This document shows, piece by piece, positions 1 through 7,593 of a DNA stretch of 33,925 bases. The notes below the pieces were generated by a model. That model was not told the DNA's origin. It saw only the letters and a list, made by a program, of their open reading frames with translations, and made no database searches. Positions within the stretch are counted from its first letter, which is position 1, and each line of letters begins with the position of its first letter. This DNA is from an uncultured Opitutia bacterium (GTDB lineage Bacteria > Verrucomicrobiota > Verrucomicrobiia > Opitutales > Opitutaceae): assembly GCA_903896015.1 (NCBI GenBank), contig CAITWF010000105.1, forward strand, positions 1-33,925. Reading direction: 5' to 3'. The position numbers were made by a program, and so were the translations under genes.

Positions 1-78
1 GAATTGCTCCCGCGTGCGTGGAAAAACGCGCGCGTGGCGACGCCCACCGCCATCACGTCTCCTGCCGTCGTCGCCTGA
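1..78 (+). CDS. 3' end of an upstream gene (partial), unknown product
   Basis: Frame 1 is open from the first base to a TGA at 76-78, giving a 25-residue tail that ends in PAVVA. Third codon positions are strongly GC-biased, as in the real genes of this window, which suggests coding. Too little is present to recognise a family. It could also be chance open reading in GC-rich DNA. Confidence 0.35.
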   Translation, partial: ELLPRAWKNARVATPTAITSPAVVA

Positions 79-142
79 TTCCATCAGCAGAGTCTAACCG
101 AAATCGCTCGCGGCGTCCCCCTGTCGGAGTTGAACGCTTACC

Positions 143-568
143 ATGAAACGCACCGCCAACGCTGTCTGGAAAGGCACACTCAAAGAAGGCTCCGGCTCGC
201 TCAACGCCCCCGGTGGAGCGCTCAAGAATACGGAATATTCGTTCGGCTCCCGCTTCGCCTCCGGCGCCGGCACGAATCCCGAGGAACTGATTGCCGCCGC
301 ACACGCCGGCTGTTTCGCGATGGCGCTCTCCGCCACGCTCGGCGAAGCCGGTTTCACGCCGACGTCGCTAGACGCCACCGCCGAGGTGTCGCTCGACAAC
401 GTCCCACCGAAAGGTTGGACCGTCACCGCCTCGCACCTCGTATTGAAGGCAACCATCCCCGGGATTGATGCGGCGAAATTCAACGAACTCGCCGCGAAAG
501 CGAAAGCCAACTGCCCGATCTCGCGCTTGCTCAACGCGACGGTCACGCTCGACGCGAAGCTGGTATAG
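143..568 (+). CDS. osmC: OsmC-family peroxiredoxin
   Basis: A 141-residue cytosolic thiol peroxidase of the OsmC/Ohr superfamily, which reduces organic hydroperoxides and peroxides during oxidative or osmotic stress. The two redox cysteines are visible at C57 (in HAGCFAMAL) and C124 (in ANCPIS). R37 (in FGSRF) and the E47-E48 pair occupy the places of the active-site Arg and Glu. Spacing of R37, C57 and C124 closely follows E. coli OsmC (R39, C59, C125), so I favour OsmC over Ohr. Length is normal. The start is the ATG preceded by GGAG at about 14 bases, a rather long distance. The gene appears monocistronic: the next gene begins about 200 bp downstream with its own ribosome-binding site. Confidence 0.93.
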   Translation: MKRTANAVWKGTLKEGSGSLNAPGGALKNTEYSFGSRFASGAGTNPEELIAAAHAGCFAMALSATLGEAGFTPTSLDATAEVSLDNVPPKGWTVTASHLVLKATIPGIDAAKFNELAAKAKANCPISRLLNATVTLDAKLV

Positions 569-641
569 TGGGACCACTCCGGTGGTCGCGCCGCTGCTCG
601 GTGGTGGCGCAGCGAAGGCAGCGTCAGGGAAAATCGTGCTC

Positions 642-660
642 TAGGGCGAAACCCTATTTT
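642..660 (+). terminator. weak terminator-like hairpin after osmC
   Basis: TAGGG (642-646) pairs with CCCTA (652-656) across a CGAAA loop and is followed by four T. A second hairpin, GACCAC-TCCG-GTGGTC at 572-587, lies directly after the osmC stop but has no T-tract. Either could end the osmC transcript. Both are weak by sequence alone. Confidence 0.3.
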
Positions 661-775
661 GGAGGACTTTCGGCTGTTTCGCTAAAGTGATACGGGGCCG
701 AGTCGAATTACGTTCTGCCGCTTCGACTGACAAGGACGTCGTCAATCCAACCACATCCAAAGAAAGGTCAGTCCC

Positions 776-1183
776 ATGTCAGTATCAGGCATCTCCTCCT
801 CAAGCGGACTCGCGTCCGCCGATTGGCAAAGCAAGTTCCAACAAGTGAAGGCCGACTACAGTTCGCTGGCCGATGCACTTCAGTCCGGCAATCTGTCGGA
901 TGCTCAGCAGGCGTTCTCAACGCTGCAAAAAGACCTTCCGCCCCGCGCGCAAGCCGCGGCGGCTGATAGCAGCACCCCGCTCGGCGCGCTCGGCAGTGCG
1001 CTCCAATCCGGCGATCTCGCCGGGGCGCAAAAGGCGTTCGCGGCGTTGCAGCAAGCGCGGCAGGGTCATCATCACCACCACGCAGCAGCCGACAGCACGG
1101 CGGTGGCGAGTCCGGCCAGCACGGGCAATAACGACGGCGACGCCGATGACAGCACCGGCCGTTCGCTCAACGCGGTCGCCTGA
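776..1183 (+). CDS. small repeat-containing, His-rich hypothetical protein
   Basis: A 135-residue protein of unknown function with no signal peptide. It has a Ser/Gly-rich start, then two copies of an 18-residue helical unit: ALQSGNLSDAQQAFSTLQ at 34-51 and ALQSGDLAGAQKAFAALQ at 75-92. A run of five His (98-102) follows, then an acidic, Asp/Ser/Thr/Asn-rich tail. Units of the type 'ALQSGDLxxAQxAxxxLQ' recur in small uncharacterised bacterial proteins, which is why I treat this as a real gene. The ATG is preceded by AAGGT at 764-768, a good ribosome-binding site at about 7 bases, unusual for this window. A strong terminator follows 25 bp after the stop, so it is probably its own transcription unit. 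The His run could bind metal, but this is speculative. Confidence 0.75.
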   Translation: MSVSGISSSSGLASADWQSKFQQVKADYSSLADALQSGNLSDAQQAFSTLQKDLPPRAQAAAADSSTPLGALGSALQSGDLAGAQKAFAALQQARQGHHHHHAAADSTAVASPASTGNNDGDADDSTGRSLNAVA

Positions 1184-1208
1184 GCCAATCGTTTACTCAA
1201 AAAGCGAG

Positions 1209-1244
1209 CCGCCGGCTCCCTCGCGGGGGTCGGCGGTTTTTTTT
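1209..1244 (+). terminator. rho-independent terminator
   Basis: CCGCCG (1209-1214) pairs with CGGCGG (1231-1236) and is followed at once by eight T (1237-1244). It lies just after the stop of the 776-1183 gene and before the convergent gene at 1278-1796. Confidence 0.75.
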
Positions 1245-1277
1245 GCGCAGCGCAAAACGGCGTCGAGCGCACGGCGC

Positions 1278-1796
1278 TCACCGCCAGTAACTCGGGATGA
1301 ACGCGTAGGCGTTGCCCCGATCCTCCCAGTGTGCGACGACGTAAGCGTGCACGTTGGGTGGCGGCATTTCCCAGTGCGCCGCGATCCACGTGTAGCGCGC
1401 GCCGTCATAAGTCCAGTAGCCCGGAATCCACAGTGCATTGGACGCGGGCGCAGGCGTGACGACATCGGCCATGGCCGGCGGCGGCATGGCCGGCGGCCCG
1501 CCCCGAGCTTGCGGGCGTTCGTGATACGAACGAGGCGGGTAGCCGTAGAGCGTGCCGTTCTGCTGATCGACGCTGTTGCCGATCGCACCACCAGCAATGG
1601 CGCCCGCCGTGGCGCCGAGAATGGCGCCGCCGATCGCATCACCGCCGCGGCTATTGTGACCGAGGATGGCGCCGGCAATGGCGCCGAGCGTGCCGCCCGT
1701 GACGGCATCGCGCTGGGTGTTGGGCCCGGTGCCGACGCAGCCCGATCCGAGCAACGAAAGCGCGAGCGCCGGGACGAGGAGAATTTGTTTATTCAT
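1278..1796 (-). CDS. glycine-zipper, YXWGXW-repeat lipoprotein
   Basis: A 172-residue predicted lipoprotein. The N-terminal signal ends in a lipobox (LGSGC, lipidated C20). Residues about 34-73 form a glycine-zipper segment (repeated GGxxGAIxGAxxG) of the kind that inserts in or lies on membranes. The C-terminal third (about 122-172) carries aromatic repeats with W/Y-x-PGYW character (WIPGYW, AHWEMPP, IPSYW), matching the YXWGXW/BcpO-type repeat family. Function is unknown; an outer-membrane or periplasmic structural or stress role is usual for such proteins. It lies 39 bp downstream of the 1836-2339 gene on the same strand, so the two probably form an operon of envelope proteins. The start is the ATG directly preceding the signal peptide. 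Confidence 0.8.
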   Translation of the reverse strand: MNKQILLVPALALSLLGSGCVGTGPNTQRDAVTGGTLGAIAGAILGHNSRGGDAIGGAILGATAGAIAGGAIGNSVDQQNGTLYGYPPRSYHERPQARGGPPAMPPPAMADVVTPAPASNALWIPGYWTYDGARYTWIAAHWEMPPPNVHAYVVAHWEDRGNAYAFIPSYWR

Positions 1797-1835
1797 GGTC
1801 GAAGGCGGTGAAAACCACGTCGAGGGTTGAGCTTA

Positions 1836-2339
1836 TCAGCGACGAAACCCGCCGTGGCCGTACCCGCCGCGAAAACCATAGCCGAAACCCAGTCGCACCG
1901 ACACGGGCGGATACCAATACCACGGATAATACCCCGGGTAATAATCATAAGCTGGTTCGTAGTAAACGACGCGCGGCGCCGTCTCGACGACCGTGGGCGG
2001 CGGCGCAGTAGCCGCCACAACCGATGAAGAACCCGGGAGCAGGAGATAAGCGACTGTGTGCATCTGACCGTTCGCGAGTTGGTAGAGCACCGTGACTTGC
2101 GCGCCCGACTGCTCGATGCGCGTGATCGTGACACCCTGGGCCGCCGCAATGCTCGTGAGCTCGGCAACCGTGGGTAGTCGGGGCGAGTAAATCACCTGAT
2201 TCGGAGCGAGCCCAGCCGGGGCGGACACCGCAGGGGCAGGCGTGGCTGGAACAGTGATTGCGGCCGGGTTCTGGGCGTGGGCCCCGACGGAGAGAAAGGT
2301 GGCCGCGAGAACGAAGGATGAGAGAATTCTCGTTTGCAT
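1836..2339 (-). CDS. exported hypothetical protein with Pro/Tyr/Gly-rich tail
   Basis: A 167-residue secreted protein of unknown function. The signal peptide runs to about AHA-Q (residues 20-23). A Pro/Ala-rich linker follows, then a compact region (about 45-105) with no motif I recognise. The tail is rich in Tyr, Pro and Trp (YYPGYYPWYWYPP) and ends in a Gly/Phe/Tyr/Arg-rich stretch. I chose the ATG at 2339 because it places the hydrophobic signal at the N-terminus; an in-frame GTG at 2372 would add 11 unlikely residues. It is probably co-transcribed with the glycine-zipper lipoprotein downstream. Confidence 0.65.
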   Translation of the reverse strand: MQTRILSSFVLAATFLSVGAHAQNPAAITVPATPAPAVSAPAGLAPNQVIYSPRLPTVAELTSIAAAQGVTITRIEQSGAQVTVLYQLANGQMHTVAYLLLPGSSSVVAATAPPPTVVETAPRVVYYEPAYDYYPGYYPWYWYPPVSVRLGFGYGFRGGYGHGGFRR

Positions 2340-2444
2340 GGTGATATGCTTGTGCGGTGAGTATGACCGCACGGGGTTCCATGAAGTGCCCTTGCGAAGC
2401 TAATCATTCTCCGCAATTCAGGGGAACTTTTCCGGCGCAGCCCG

Positions 2445-2464
2445 AAAAAAATCGCGCGGGCGCG
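2445..2464 (-). terminator. possible terminator of the phosphoesterase gene
   Basis: On the minus strand a short GC stem (CGCG-CCCG-CGCG, 2453-2464) is followed by A and seven T (2445-2451). It lies about 20 bp beyond the stop of the 2484-3683 gene. The stem is only 4 bp, so the call is tentative. Confidence 0.4.
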
Positions 2465-2483
2465 CTTGCGCAAACTCGCTCCG

Positions 2484-3683
2484 CTATTTCGCCCGCGGCG
2501 CGATGCTCAGGGTGTGCGATTCGCCCCACCCAACGGGAGTGTCGTCCGTGTCGGACTTGCCCTTTGCATTCCACAGGCACTCGCGCGACGTGAGCGTTTG
2601 CGCCGCGACGTCGAAAGTGATCAGCTGAAAAGACAGCCGCTTCTCGTCCTTGCCCGAGTCCTTGCCTTTCATCGACGAGTCGGCGCGAAACGTGTTCAAA
2701 GCGAGATCACCCTCGAGCCCCGTCCACGTGTAGACTTGGTGCCAATTTGAGTTGCCGTGAAAATAGCCGGTGATGTTGCGATGCGTTTTGAGCCATGCAA
2801 CCAGTGCCCGCTGCTCGATCGCCGTCTCCACGTCGACCGTCGTCCCGTCCGCGCAAACGTCGCCGACGACATTTTCAAATTTGTCGTGGCTGTTGATGTC
2901 GCGCTTTCCGTTCGGGTTGGTGAGGTGTTTCGCCTCAAGGTCGGGCTGGTCGTGGCAGAAGAGGAACACGGGCGTCGCCGCCGCGACCCGCGCGAGATCA
3001 TTATCGATCCAGGCGCGCGCGGTGCTGTCGGGCCACATCGTCAGGAAAATGCAGTGCGCTCCGCCGAAATCACGGGAGTAATAGATTTTGTGCTTCGCAT
3101 AGTCGTAGGTGTCCTTCGTCAGCGGCACGGCGGGGCGCAGCATGTGATTGTAGATTTCGGCCATCGAGGTGGCGTCGCGCTCGGGCACCATCTTGCTCGG
3201 CGAGCCGATCGCGTCGGACACATCGTGATTACCGGGCACGAGAAACAGCGGCGCGGTTTCACCGGCGGCATTCTTCAAGGCGTAAGGCTTCAAGATGGTC
3301 TCCTCAAACTGCGCCCACGAGACCGTCGCGCTCTGGACGTGAATCGGATAAAGCTCCTGCCGGTTCGCGATGTCGCCCGTGATGACCGAGAACTCGATCG
3401 GGCCAACGACTTCGCCCGCGCGCAGGCCATCGTCCTTGGGCAGCACGGCGGTCGGCAGGCGGTTGATCTTTGCGACGAGCGCGGCGTCGACGACCCGCGA
3501 TTCCACATTGCCCGCGCCCCGAAACGATCCGCGCGTGATGCCGTAGTGCACGTCGGACGTAAACACAAACGTCACCGGCGTCGCGGCCGATTGGCTGGCA
3601 CGACCCAAAATCAAAACCGCGGCCAGACCCACGAGCCGCCACGCCCACCCACGGCCCTCCGACCAACGCAAAATGTTTTTCAT
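2484..3683 (-). CDS. secreted calcineurin-like metallophosphoesterase
   Basis: A 399-residue protein with an N-terminal hydrophobic signal or anchor (about 14-34), so it acts outside the cytoplasm. All the hallmarks of the calcineurin-like phosphoesterase fold are visible in order: D44-x-H46 (TSDVHYG), G103-D104-x-x-N107, G151-N-H-D154, H244-D245 (FCHDQP) and a C-terminal H309/H315 pair (GYFHGNSNWH) in place of the usual GHxH. These bind a dinuclear metal centre that hydrolyses phosphomonoesters or diesters. The substrate cannot be told from sequence. Large inserts between the GNHD and CHD motifs are typical of the purple-acid or sphingomyelinase-like branch. It is divergent from the histidine-phosphatase gene at 3807 with a shared 123-bp promoter region, which may link the two to phosphate release. 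Confidence 0.88.
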   Translation of the reverse strand: MKNILRWSEGRGWAWRLVGLAAVLILGRASQSAATPVTFVFTSDVHYGITRGSFRGAGNVESRVVDAALVAKINRLPTAVLPKDDGLRAGEVVGPIEFSVITGDIANRQELYPIHVQSATVSWAQFEETILKPYALKNAAGETAPLFLVPGNHDVSDAIGSPSKMVPERDATSMAEIYNHMLRPAVPLTKDTYDYAKHKIYYSRDFGGAHCIFLTMWPDSTARAWIDNDLARVAAATPVFLFCHDQPDLEAKHLTNPNGKRDINSHDKFENVVGDVCADGTTVDVETAIEQRALVAWLKTHRNITGYFHGNSNWHQVYTWTGLEGDLALNTFRADSSMKGKDSGKDEKRLSFQLITFDVAAQTLTSRECLWNAKGKSDTDDTPVGWGESHTLSIAPRAK

Positions 3684-3806
3684 CCCTCCAGCGTTTTGTC
3701 GCGCGCGCCGGAGACGAGCGAAATCGTGTCACAACTGTGCGACGCACGACGGACCGCGAGTGGATCCGCGCTTGCCGCCGCCCGCCCGACCTCCTTGATT
3801 GAACCC

Positions 3807-4373
3807 ATGAGACAACTCAGGGGATTCGTCGCGATCGCTGCGGTGATCTGCCTGATGTTGTCGGCCTGCGAAAGAGCCAGCGCGACGCCCGCGGAGATCA
3901 TCTTCTTGCGGCACGCGGAGAAACCCACCGAAGGTTCTGAACTCAATCCCCGCGGCTGGGAACGCGCCAAGGCGCTCGCCACTCTCTTTGCCGAAGACAC
4001 GCGCGTGCTCGAGCACGGCCCCGCCGCCGCGATCTACGCCATGAAGCCCGGTTCGGTCCGTGCGATCCAGACGATGGAGGCCACCGCACGCGCGCTGCAC
4101 CTAACGATCAAAAGCAAATATCACCGCGACGACATCGACTCCTTGGTGAACGCGCTCCGGACGAACAAGTCGCTCGAAGGCAAAACCGTGATCGTGTGCT
4201 GGGAGCACAAGGTTCTCCCCGAAATGCTCAAGGCCTTCGGCTGGACGAATGGCCCAAAAAAGTGGGCCGACGAAACCTTCGATCGGCTTTGGGTGCTGGA
4301 TTTCGAGCAAGGTCGCCCTTCGCGCTTGCGCGATCTCCCGCAAAAGCTTTTACCGGGCGATTCGGATCACTGA
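3807..4373 (+). CDS. histidine phosphatase-superfamily lipoprotein
   Basis: A 188-residue protein with a signal and lipobox (LSAC, C21), so probably membrane-anchored on the outer face of the inner membrane or in the outer membrane. The phosphatase signature is R35-H36-A-E-K-P (the RHG-type motif with the catalytic His). A second conserved His is H134 in CWEH. This is the branch of small exported histidine phosphatases lacking a long insert. The reading frame is open far upstream, antisense to the phosphoesterase gene, but the true start is the ATG at 3807, where the signal peptide begins. It is followed 25 bp later by the Tat-exported isomerase gene, so the two may be co-transcribed. Substrate unknown. 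Confidence 0.83.
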   Translation: MRQLRGFVAIAAVICLMLSACERASATPAEIIFLRHAEKPTEGSELNPRGWERAKALATLFAEDTRVLEHGPAAAIYAMKPGSVRAIQTMEATARALHLTIKSKYHRDDIDSLVNALRTNKSLEGKTVIVCWEHKVLPEMLKAFGWTNGPKKWADETFDRLWVLDFEQGRPSRLRDLPQKLLPGDSDH

Positions 4374-4398
4374 GCGCCCAACCCGTCAGCTTTTCCCC

Positions 4399-5334
4399 AT
4401 GCAAACTCCTCCCAACTCCCCCTCTCTCAATCGTCGTAATTTTCTCGCCTCGCTCGGCGGCCTTGGCGCCTGCGCGTTGCTCAGCGGCACCGCCCCCCAC
4501 GCATTTGCGGCCGACGAAGTCCCCGCCGCGCCCGTGCCGCGCCCCGGCCGGCTTAAGCAGGGCATCTGCCGCGGCGTGTTCCGCGGTATCAAGCTCACCG
4601 ACGAGGAAACCTGTCAGGCCGTCGCAAAATCCGGCGCGCTCGGGATCGATTTGCAGGCGCCGGAGATGTTTCCGCTCCTGAAAAAATACGGGCTCACCTG
4701 CGCAATGGTCACGTTTCCCATCGGCAAGACCCCGCAGGGCGTCACCGTCGGGCCGATCACGAAGGCCTTCAACCGCCTCGAGCATCACGACACCCTCGTT
4801 GAAATCTACACGAAGCGAATCAACGAGGTGGCTGACGCCGGTCTCACCAACCTCATCTGCTTCTCGGGCAACCGCGAAAAGATGGACGACCAGCAGGGTA
4901 TGGAAAACTGCGCCGTCGGCCTGAGGCGCCTGTTGCCGCTCGCCGAAAAACGCGGCGTCACGCTCTGCATGGAGTTGCTCAACTCGAAGCTGAACCACCC
5001 CGACTACATGTGCGATCACAGCGCGTGGGGCGTCGATCTGTGCAAGCGCATCAGCTCGGAGCGCTTCAAGCTGCTCTTCGACATCTACCACGTGCAAATC
5101 ATGGAGGGAGACATCATCCGCACGATTCGCGACAACATCGCCTGCATAGCGCATTTTCACACTGCGGGCGTCCCCGGCCGCCACGAGTTCGACGACACCC
5201 AGGAGCTGAACTACACCGGCATCTGCAAGGCAATCGCCGATCTTGGCTACAAGGGTTTCGTCTCGCACGAATACACGCCGAACCGCGATCCCCTCGGCAC
5301 GCTCGATCGGATGTTAAAGCTCTGCGAAGTCTGA
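4399..5334 (+). CDS. Tat-exported sugar phosphate isomerase/epimerase (AP endonuclease-like TIM barrel)
   Basis: A 311-residue protein of the xylose isomerase-like TIM-barrel family that includes hydroxypyruvate isomerase and inosose dehydratase. A twin-arginine signal is clear: NRRNFLASLGG at 11-21, then a hydrophobic stretch and an AFA-AD cleavage site near 37. Export of a folded, metal-loaded enzyme is implied. Candidate metal ligands are Glu in CMELLNSK, Asp in LLFDIYH, His in AHFHTAG and Glu in SHEYTP, the usual E-D-H-E set. Its best resemblance is to hydroxypyruvate isomerase-like proteins, but the real substrate is unknown; Planctomycetes and Verrucomicrobia carry many exported paralogues. 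I chose the ATG at 4399 because it begins the Tat signal. It follows the lipoprotein phosphatase by 25 bp. Confidence 0.88.
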   Translation: MQTPPNSPSLNRRNFLASLGGLGACALLSGTAPHAFAADEVPAAPVPRPGRLKQGICRGVFRGIKLTDEETCQAVAKSGALGIDLQAPEMFPLLKKYGLTCAMVTFPIGKTPQGVTVGPITKAFNRLEHHDTLVEIYTKRINEVADAGLTNLICFSGNREKMDDQQGMENCAVGLRRLLPLAEKRGVTLCMELLNSKLNHPDYMCDHSAWGVDLCKRISSERFKLLFDIYHVQIMEGDIIRTIRDNIACIAHFHTAGVPGRHEFDDTQELNYTGICKAIADLGYKGFVSHEYTPNRDPLGTLDRMLKLCEV

Positions 5335-5352
5335 GGCGGCGGTAGGGACGCC

Positions 5353-6405
5353 TCACGGCTCCACGATCACCGGCAGTCCCACGCGCACGATCGGCAGCAG
5401 CGCGACCGCGTCCCAATTCGCTAGCCGGAAGCAGCCGTGTGATTCCGTGCGGCCGACTTTTTCCGGATCGGGTGTTCCGTGTATGCCGTAGCCCGGCCGA
5501 TCCAAACCGATCCACGCACGACCGACGGGGTTGTTCGGTCCCGGTGGAATGATCAACTTGCGCCCGAGCTCCTTCGCTTCCGCCGATTCGGGAAACACCG
5601 CCGGATCAAACGTGTAGTTCGGATTGGGCGCGACCACCGCCACGTGCAGTTCGCCGACGGGCCGCTTCTCCACCATGCGAGCAATGCTCACCGGAAAATG
5701 CGCGAGCACCGCCCCGTCGGGATCGACGACCTCGAGTTCGCGCGCCTCAAGCCAGATCAAAATCCGTGCGGCGTTTTTTGGCAGCGCCACCCGATCGACC
5801 GCGGGCACGCGCACGCTCGTCCCCGCCGTGATTACAGACCAGTCGGTGTCGGGATTGAGCTGCTGCACGAATTTCGGACTTGCGCGGTGGCACTCAGCGA
5901 CGAGTTCGAGTGCGGTCGCGTAGCCGAGCGATTCTCGCCGGGATTTTTCGAGCCATGTGTCGGGCACGGGCTGAAGCGAGCTCAATTCGTCCTCGGTGAA
6001 AACATGCTCGGTCAGCGCCGGCGCCGTGAGCGTGATCGCCGCGCGCGTCGCCTCATCGAGGGAGCCGGATTCGCCGAGGCCCTTCGCGCGCTGCCACGCG
6101 CGCAGCGCCGCCGCCGTCTGCAAGCCCATCGTTCCATCGATCGAGCCGCACGAAAATCCGCGGCGGTGCAATTCGACCTGCACCTCAAGAATGGTTTCGA
6201 CGGGTCGCGCAGCTTCGGTCGCAGGGGTGGGAGCGGTCTCGGGTGCGGCCGGCTCGGCCGCTTTTTCTTCGGGCGGAGTCTCCGGTTCGACGACTGGCGG
6301 TCGTGGCAGCGGAAGCGTAAGCTTCACCGCGGGCGGCTCCGCCGCCTGCAGCGAGAGCAGCAGACCAATGCCGGGAAGAAATTTTGGCCAGGGGACGCAA
6401 CGCAT
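5353..6405 (-). CDS. L,D-transpeptidase with peptidoglycan-binding domain
   Basis: A 350-residue envelope enzyme. Order: signal peptide (about 1-22), a Pro/Glu/Ala-rich linker (23-70), a PG_binding_1 domain (about 70-125, with GFSCGSIDG and [10 protein letters not shown]), a middle region with a LysM-like piece (about 160-202), then a YkuD L,D-transpeptidase domain (about 212-350). The catalytic signature is IHGT (H309) followed by S322-H-G-C325-F-R, with C325 the nucleophile; the Phe replaces the more common Ile or Val. It forms 3-3 peptidoglycan cross-links or attaches proteins to peptidoglycan in the periplasm. An in-frame GTG directly precedes the chosen ATG. It is divergent from the aldo/keto reductase gene. 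Confidence 0.92.
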   Translation of the reverse strand: MRCVPWPKFLPGIGLLLSLQAAEPPAVKLTLPLPRPPVVEPETPPEEKAAEPAAPETAPTPATEAARPVETILEVQVELHRRGFSCGSIDGTMGLQTAAALRAWQRAKGLGESGSLDEATRAAITLTAPALTEHVFTEDELSSLQPVPDTWLEKSRRESLGYATALELVAECHRASPKFVQQLNPDTDWSVITAGTSVRVPAVDRVALPKNAARILIWLEARELEVVDPDGAVLAHFPVSIARMVEKRPVGELHVAVVAPNPNYTFDPAVFPESAEAKELGRKLIIPPGPNNPVGRAWIGLDRPGYGIHGTPDPEKVGRTESHGCFRLANWDAVALLPIVRVGLPVIVEP

Positions 6406-6500
6406 CACAACGTCGGGTGATAGCAGGATTACGGCGGAAAAGAATGCCGAAGTGCATGCGCTCGCTTGAGTTTGGCGCCAACCTGGACTGTGTCTGCTCC

Positions 6501-7517
6501 ATGAATCCTTTCTCTTTCGGTGGCACGGCTAAACGCCGGCTGGGCGCAAACGGGCCGGAGGTTTCCAGCCTCGGCCTCGGCTGCATGGGCATGAGTGAGT
6601 TTTATTCGCCGAGCCAGATGAACGACGACGAATCGATTCGCGTCATCCACCGTTACCTCGACGCGGGCGGAAATTTCTTGGACACCGCCGACATGTATGG
6701 CTCTGGCCGAAACGAGGGACTCGTGGGCCGTGCGATCGCTTCGCGTCGCGGCGCCGTCGTGCTCGCCACGAAGTTCGGCAATGTCCGCGGGCCGAAGGGC
6801 GAATTTATCGGTGTGCGCGGCGACCCCGCCTACGTGCGCGAGGCGTGCGACGCCTCCCTGCGCCGGCTCAAGATCGACGTCATCGATCTCTACTACCAAC
6901 ACCGCGTCGACCCGAAGGTGCCGATCGAGGAAACGGTCGGCGCGATGGCGGAGCTCGTGCGCGCCGGCAAAGTGCGGCATCTCGGGTTGTCTGAAGCCGC
7001 GCCCGCGACGATTCGCCGCGCGGTGAAGGTGCATCCGATCGCGGCGCTGCAGACGGAGTATTCGCTCTGGAGCCGTGATGTGGAGACAGACGTGCTGCCC
7101 ACCGTGCGCGAGCTTGGTCTCGCGTTCGTCGCCTACAGTCCGCTCGGCCGCGGCTTTCTCACGGGCCAGTTCAAGAAACTTGAGGACCTCCCCGCCGATG
7201 ACTACCGGCGCAACTCGCCGCGGTTTCAGGGCGAGAATTTTCAGAAGAACCTCGACGTCGTCGCCAAGATTGGGGAACTCGCCGCGCGCAAAGCCTGCAC
7301 GCCCAGCCAGCTCGCGCTCGCGTGGGTGCTCGCCCAAGGCTCCGACATCATCCCGATCCCGGGCACGAAAAAAATCTCCTACCTCGAGGAAAACATCGGC
7401 GCCGCGCCGATCGCGTTCACGTCGGAGGAGCTGCGCGAGATCGCCGCGTTATTGCCCGCCGGATCGGCCGCCGGCGAGCGCTACCCGGCGCACTCCATGG
7501 CCGCGGTCAATCGCTGA
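6501..7517 (+). CDS. aldo/keto reductase
   Basis: A 338-residue cytosolic NADPH-dependent oxidoreductase of the aldo/keto reductase superfamily, close to the AKR13-type (YajO/Tas-like, pyridoxal reductase-like) group. The catalytic tetrad is D61, Y66 (DTADMYG), K91 (ATKFG) and H134 (YYQHRVD). The cofactor-binding end is visible as IPIPGTKK. The N-terminal [21 protein letters not shown] is diagnostic of the group. The frame is open upstream, but residues before the ATG at 6501 do not look coding. It reduces aldehydes or ketones; the substrate is unknown. It precedes the GH28 gene by 76 bp on the same strand and may be co-transcribed. Confidence 0.93.
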   Translation: MNPFSFGGTAKRRLGANGPEVSSLGLGCMGMSEFYSPSQMNDDESIRVIHRYLDAGGNFLDTADMYGSGRNEGLVGRAIASRRGAVVLATKFGNVRGPKGEFIGVRGDPAYVREACDASLRRLKIDVIDLYYQHRVDPKVPIEETVGAMAELVRAGKVRHLGLSEAAPATIRRAVKVHPIAALQTEYSLWSRDVETDVLPTVRELGLAFVAYSPLGRGFLTGQFKKLEDLPADDYRRNSPRFQGENFQKNLDVVAKIGELAARKACTPSQLALAWVLAQGSDIIPIPGTKKISYLEENIGAAPIAFTSEELREIAALLPAGSAAGERYPAHSMAAVNR

Positions 7518-7593
7518 GCGGCACTCGCGGTTTTCTGACGTGACGACTACTCCGGGTTTGAACTGTGTGTGATGCTCGCGAAGCCTCCCCGCG

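Noticed and set aside
2757-3806. Upstream open extension of the histidine-phosphatase frame
   Set aside because: It is antisense to the metallophosphoesterase, and the signal peptide starts only at the ATG at 3807.
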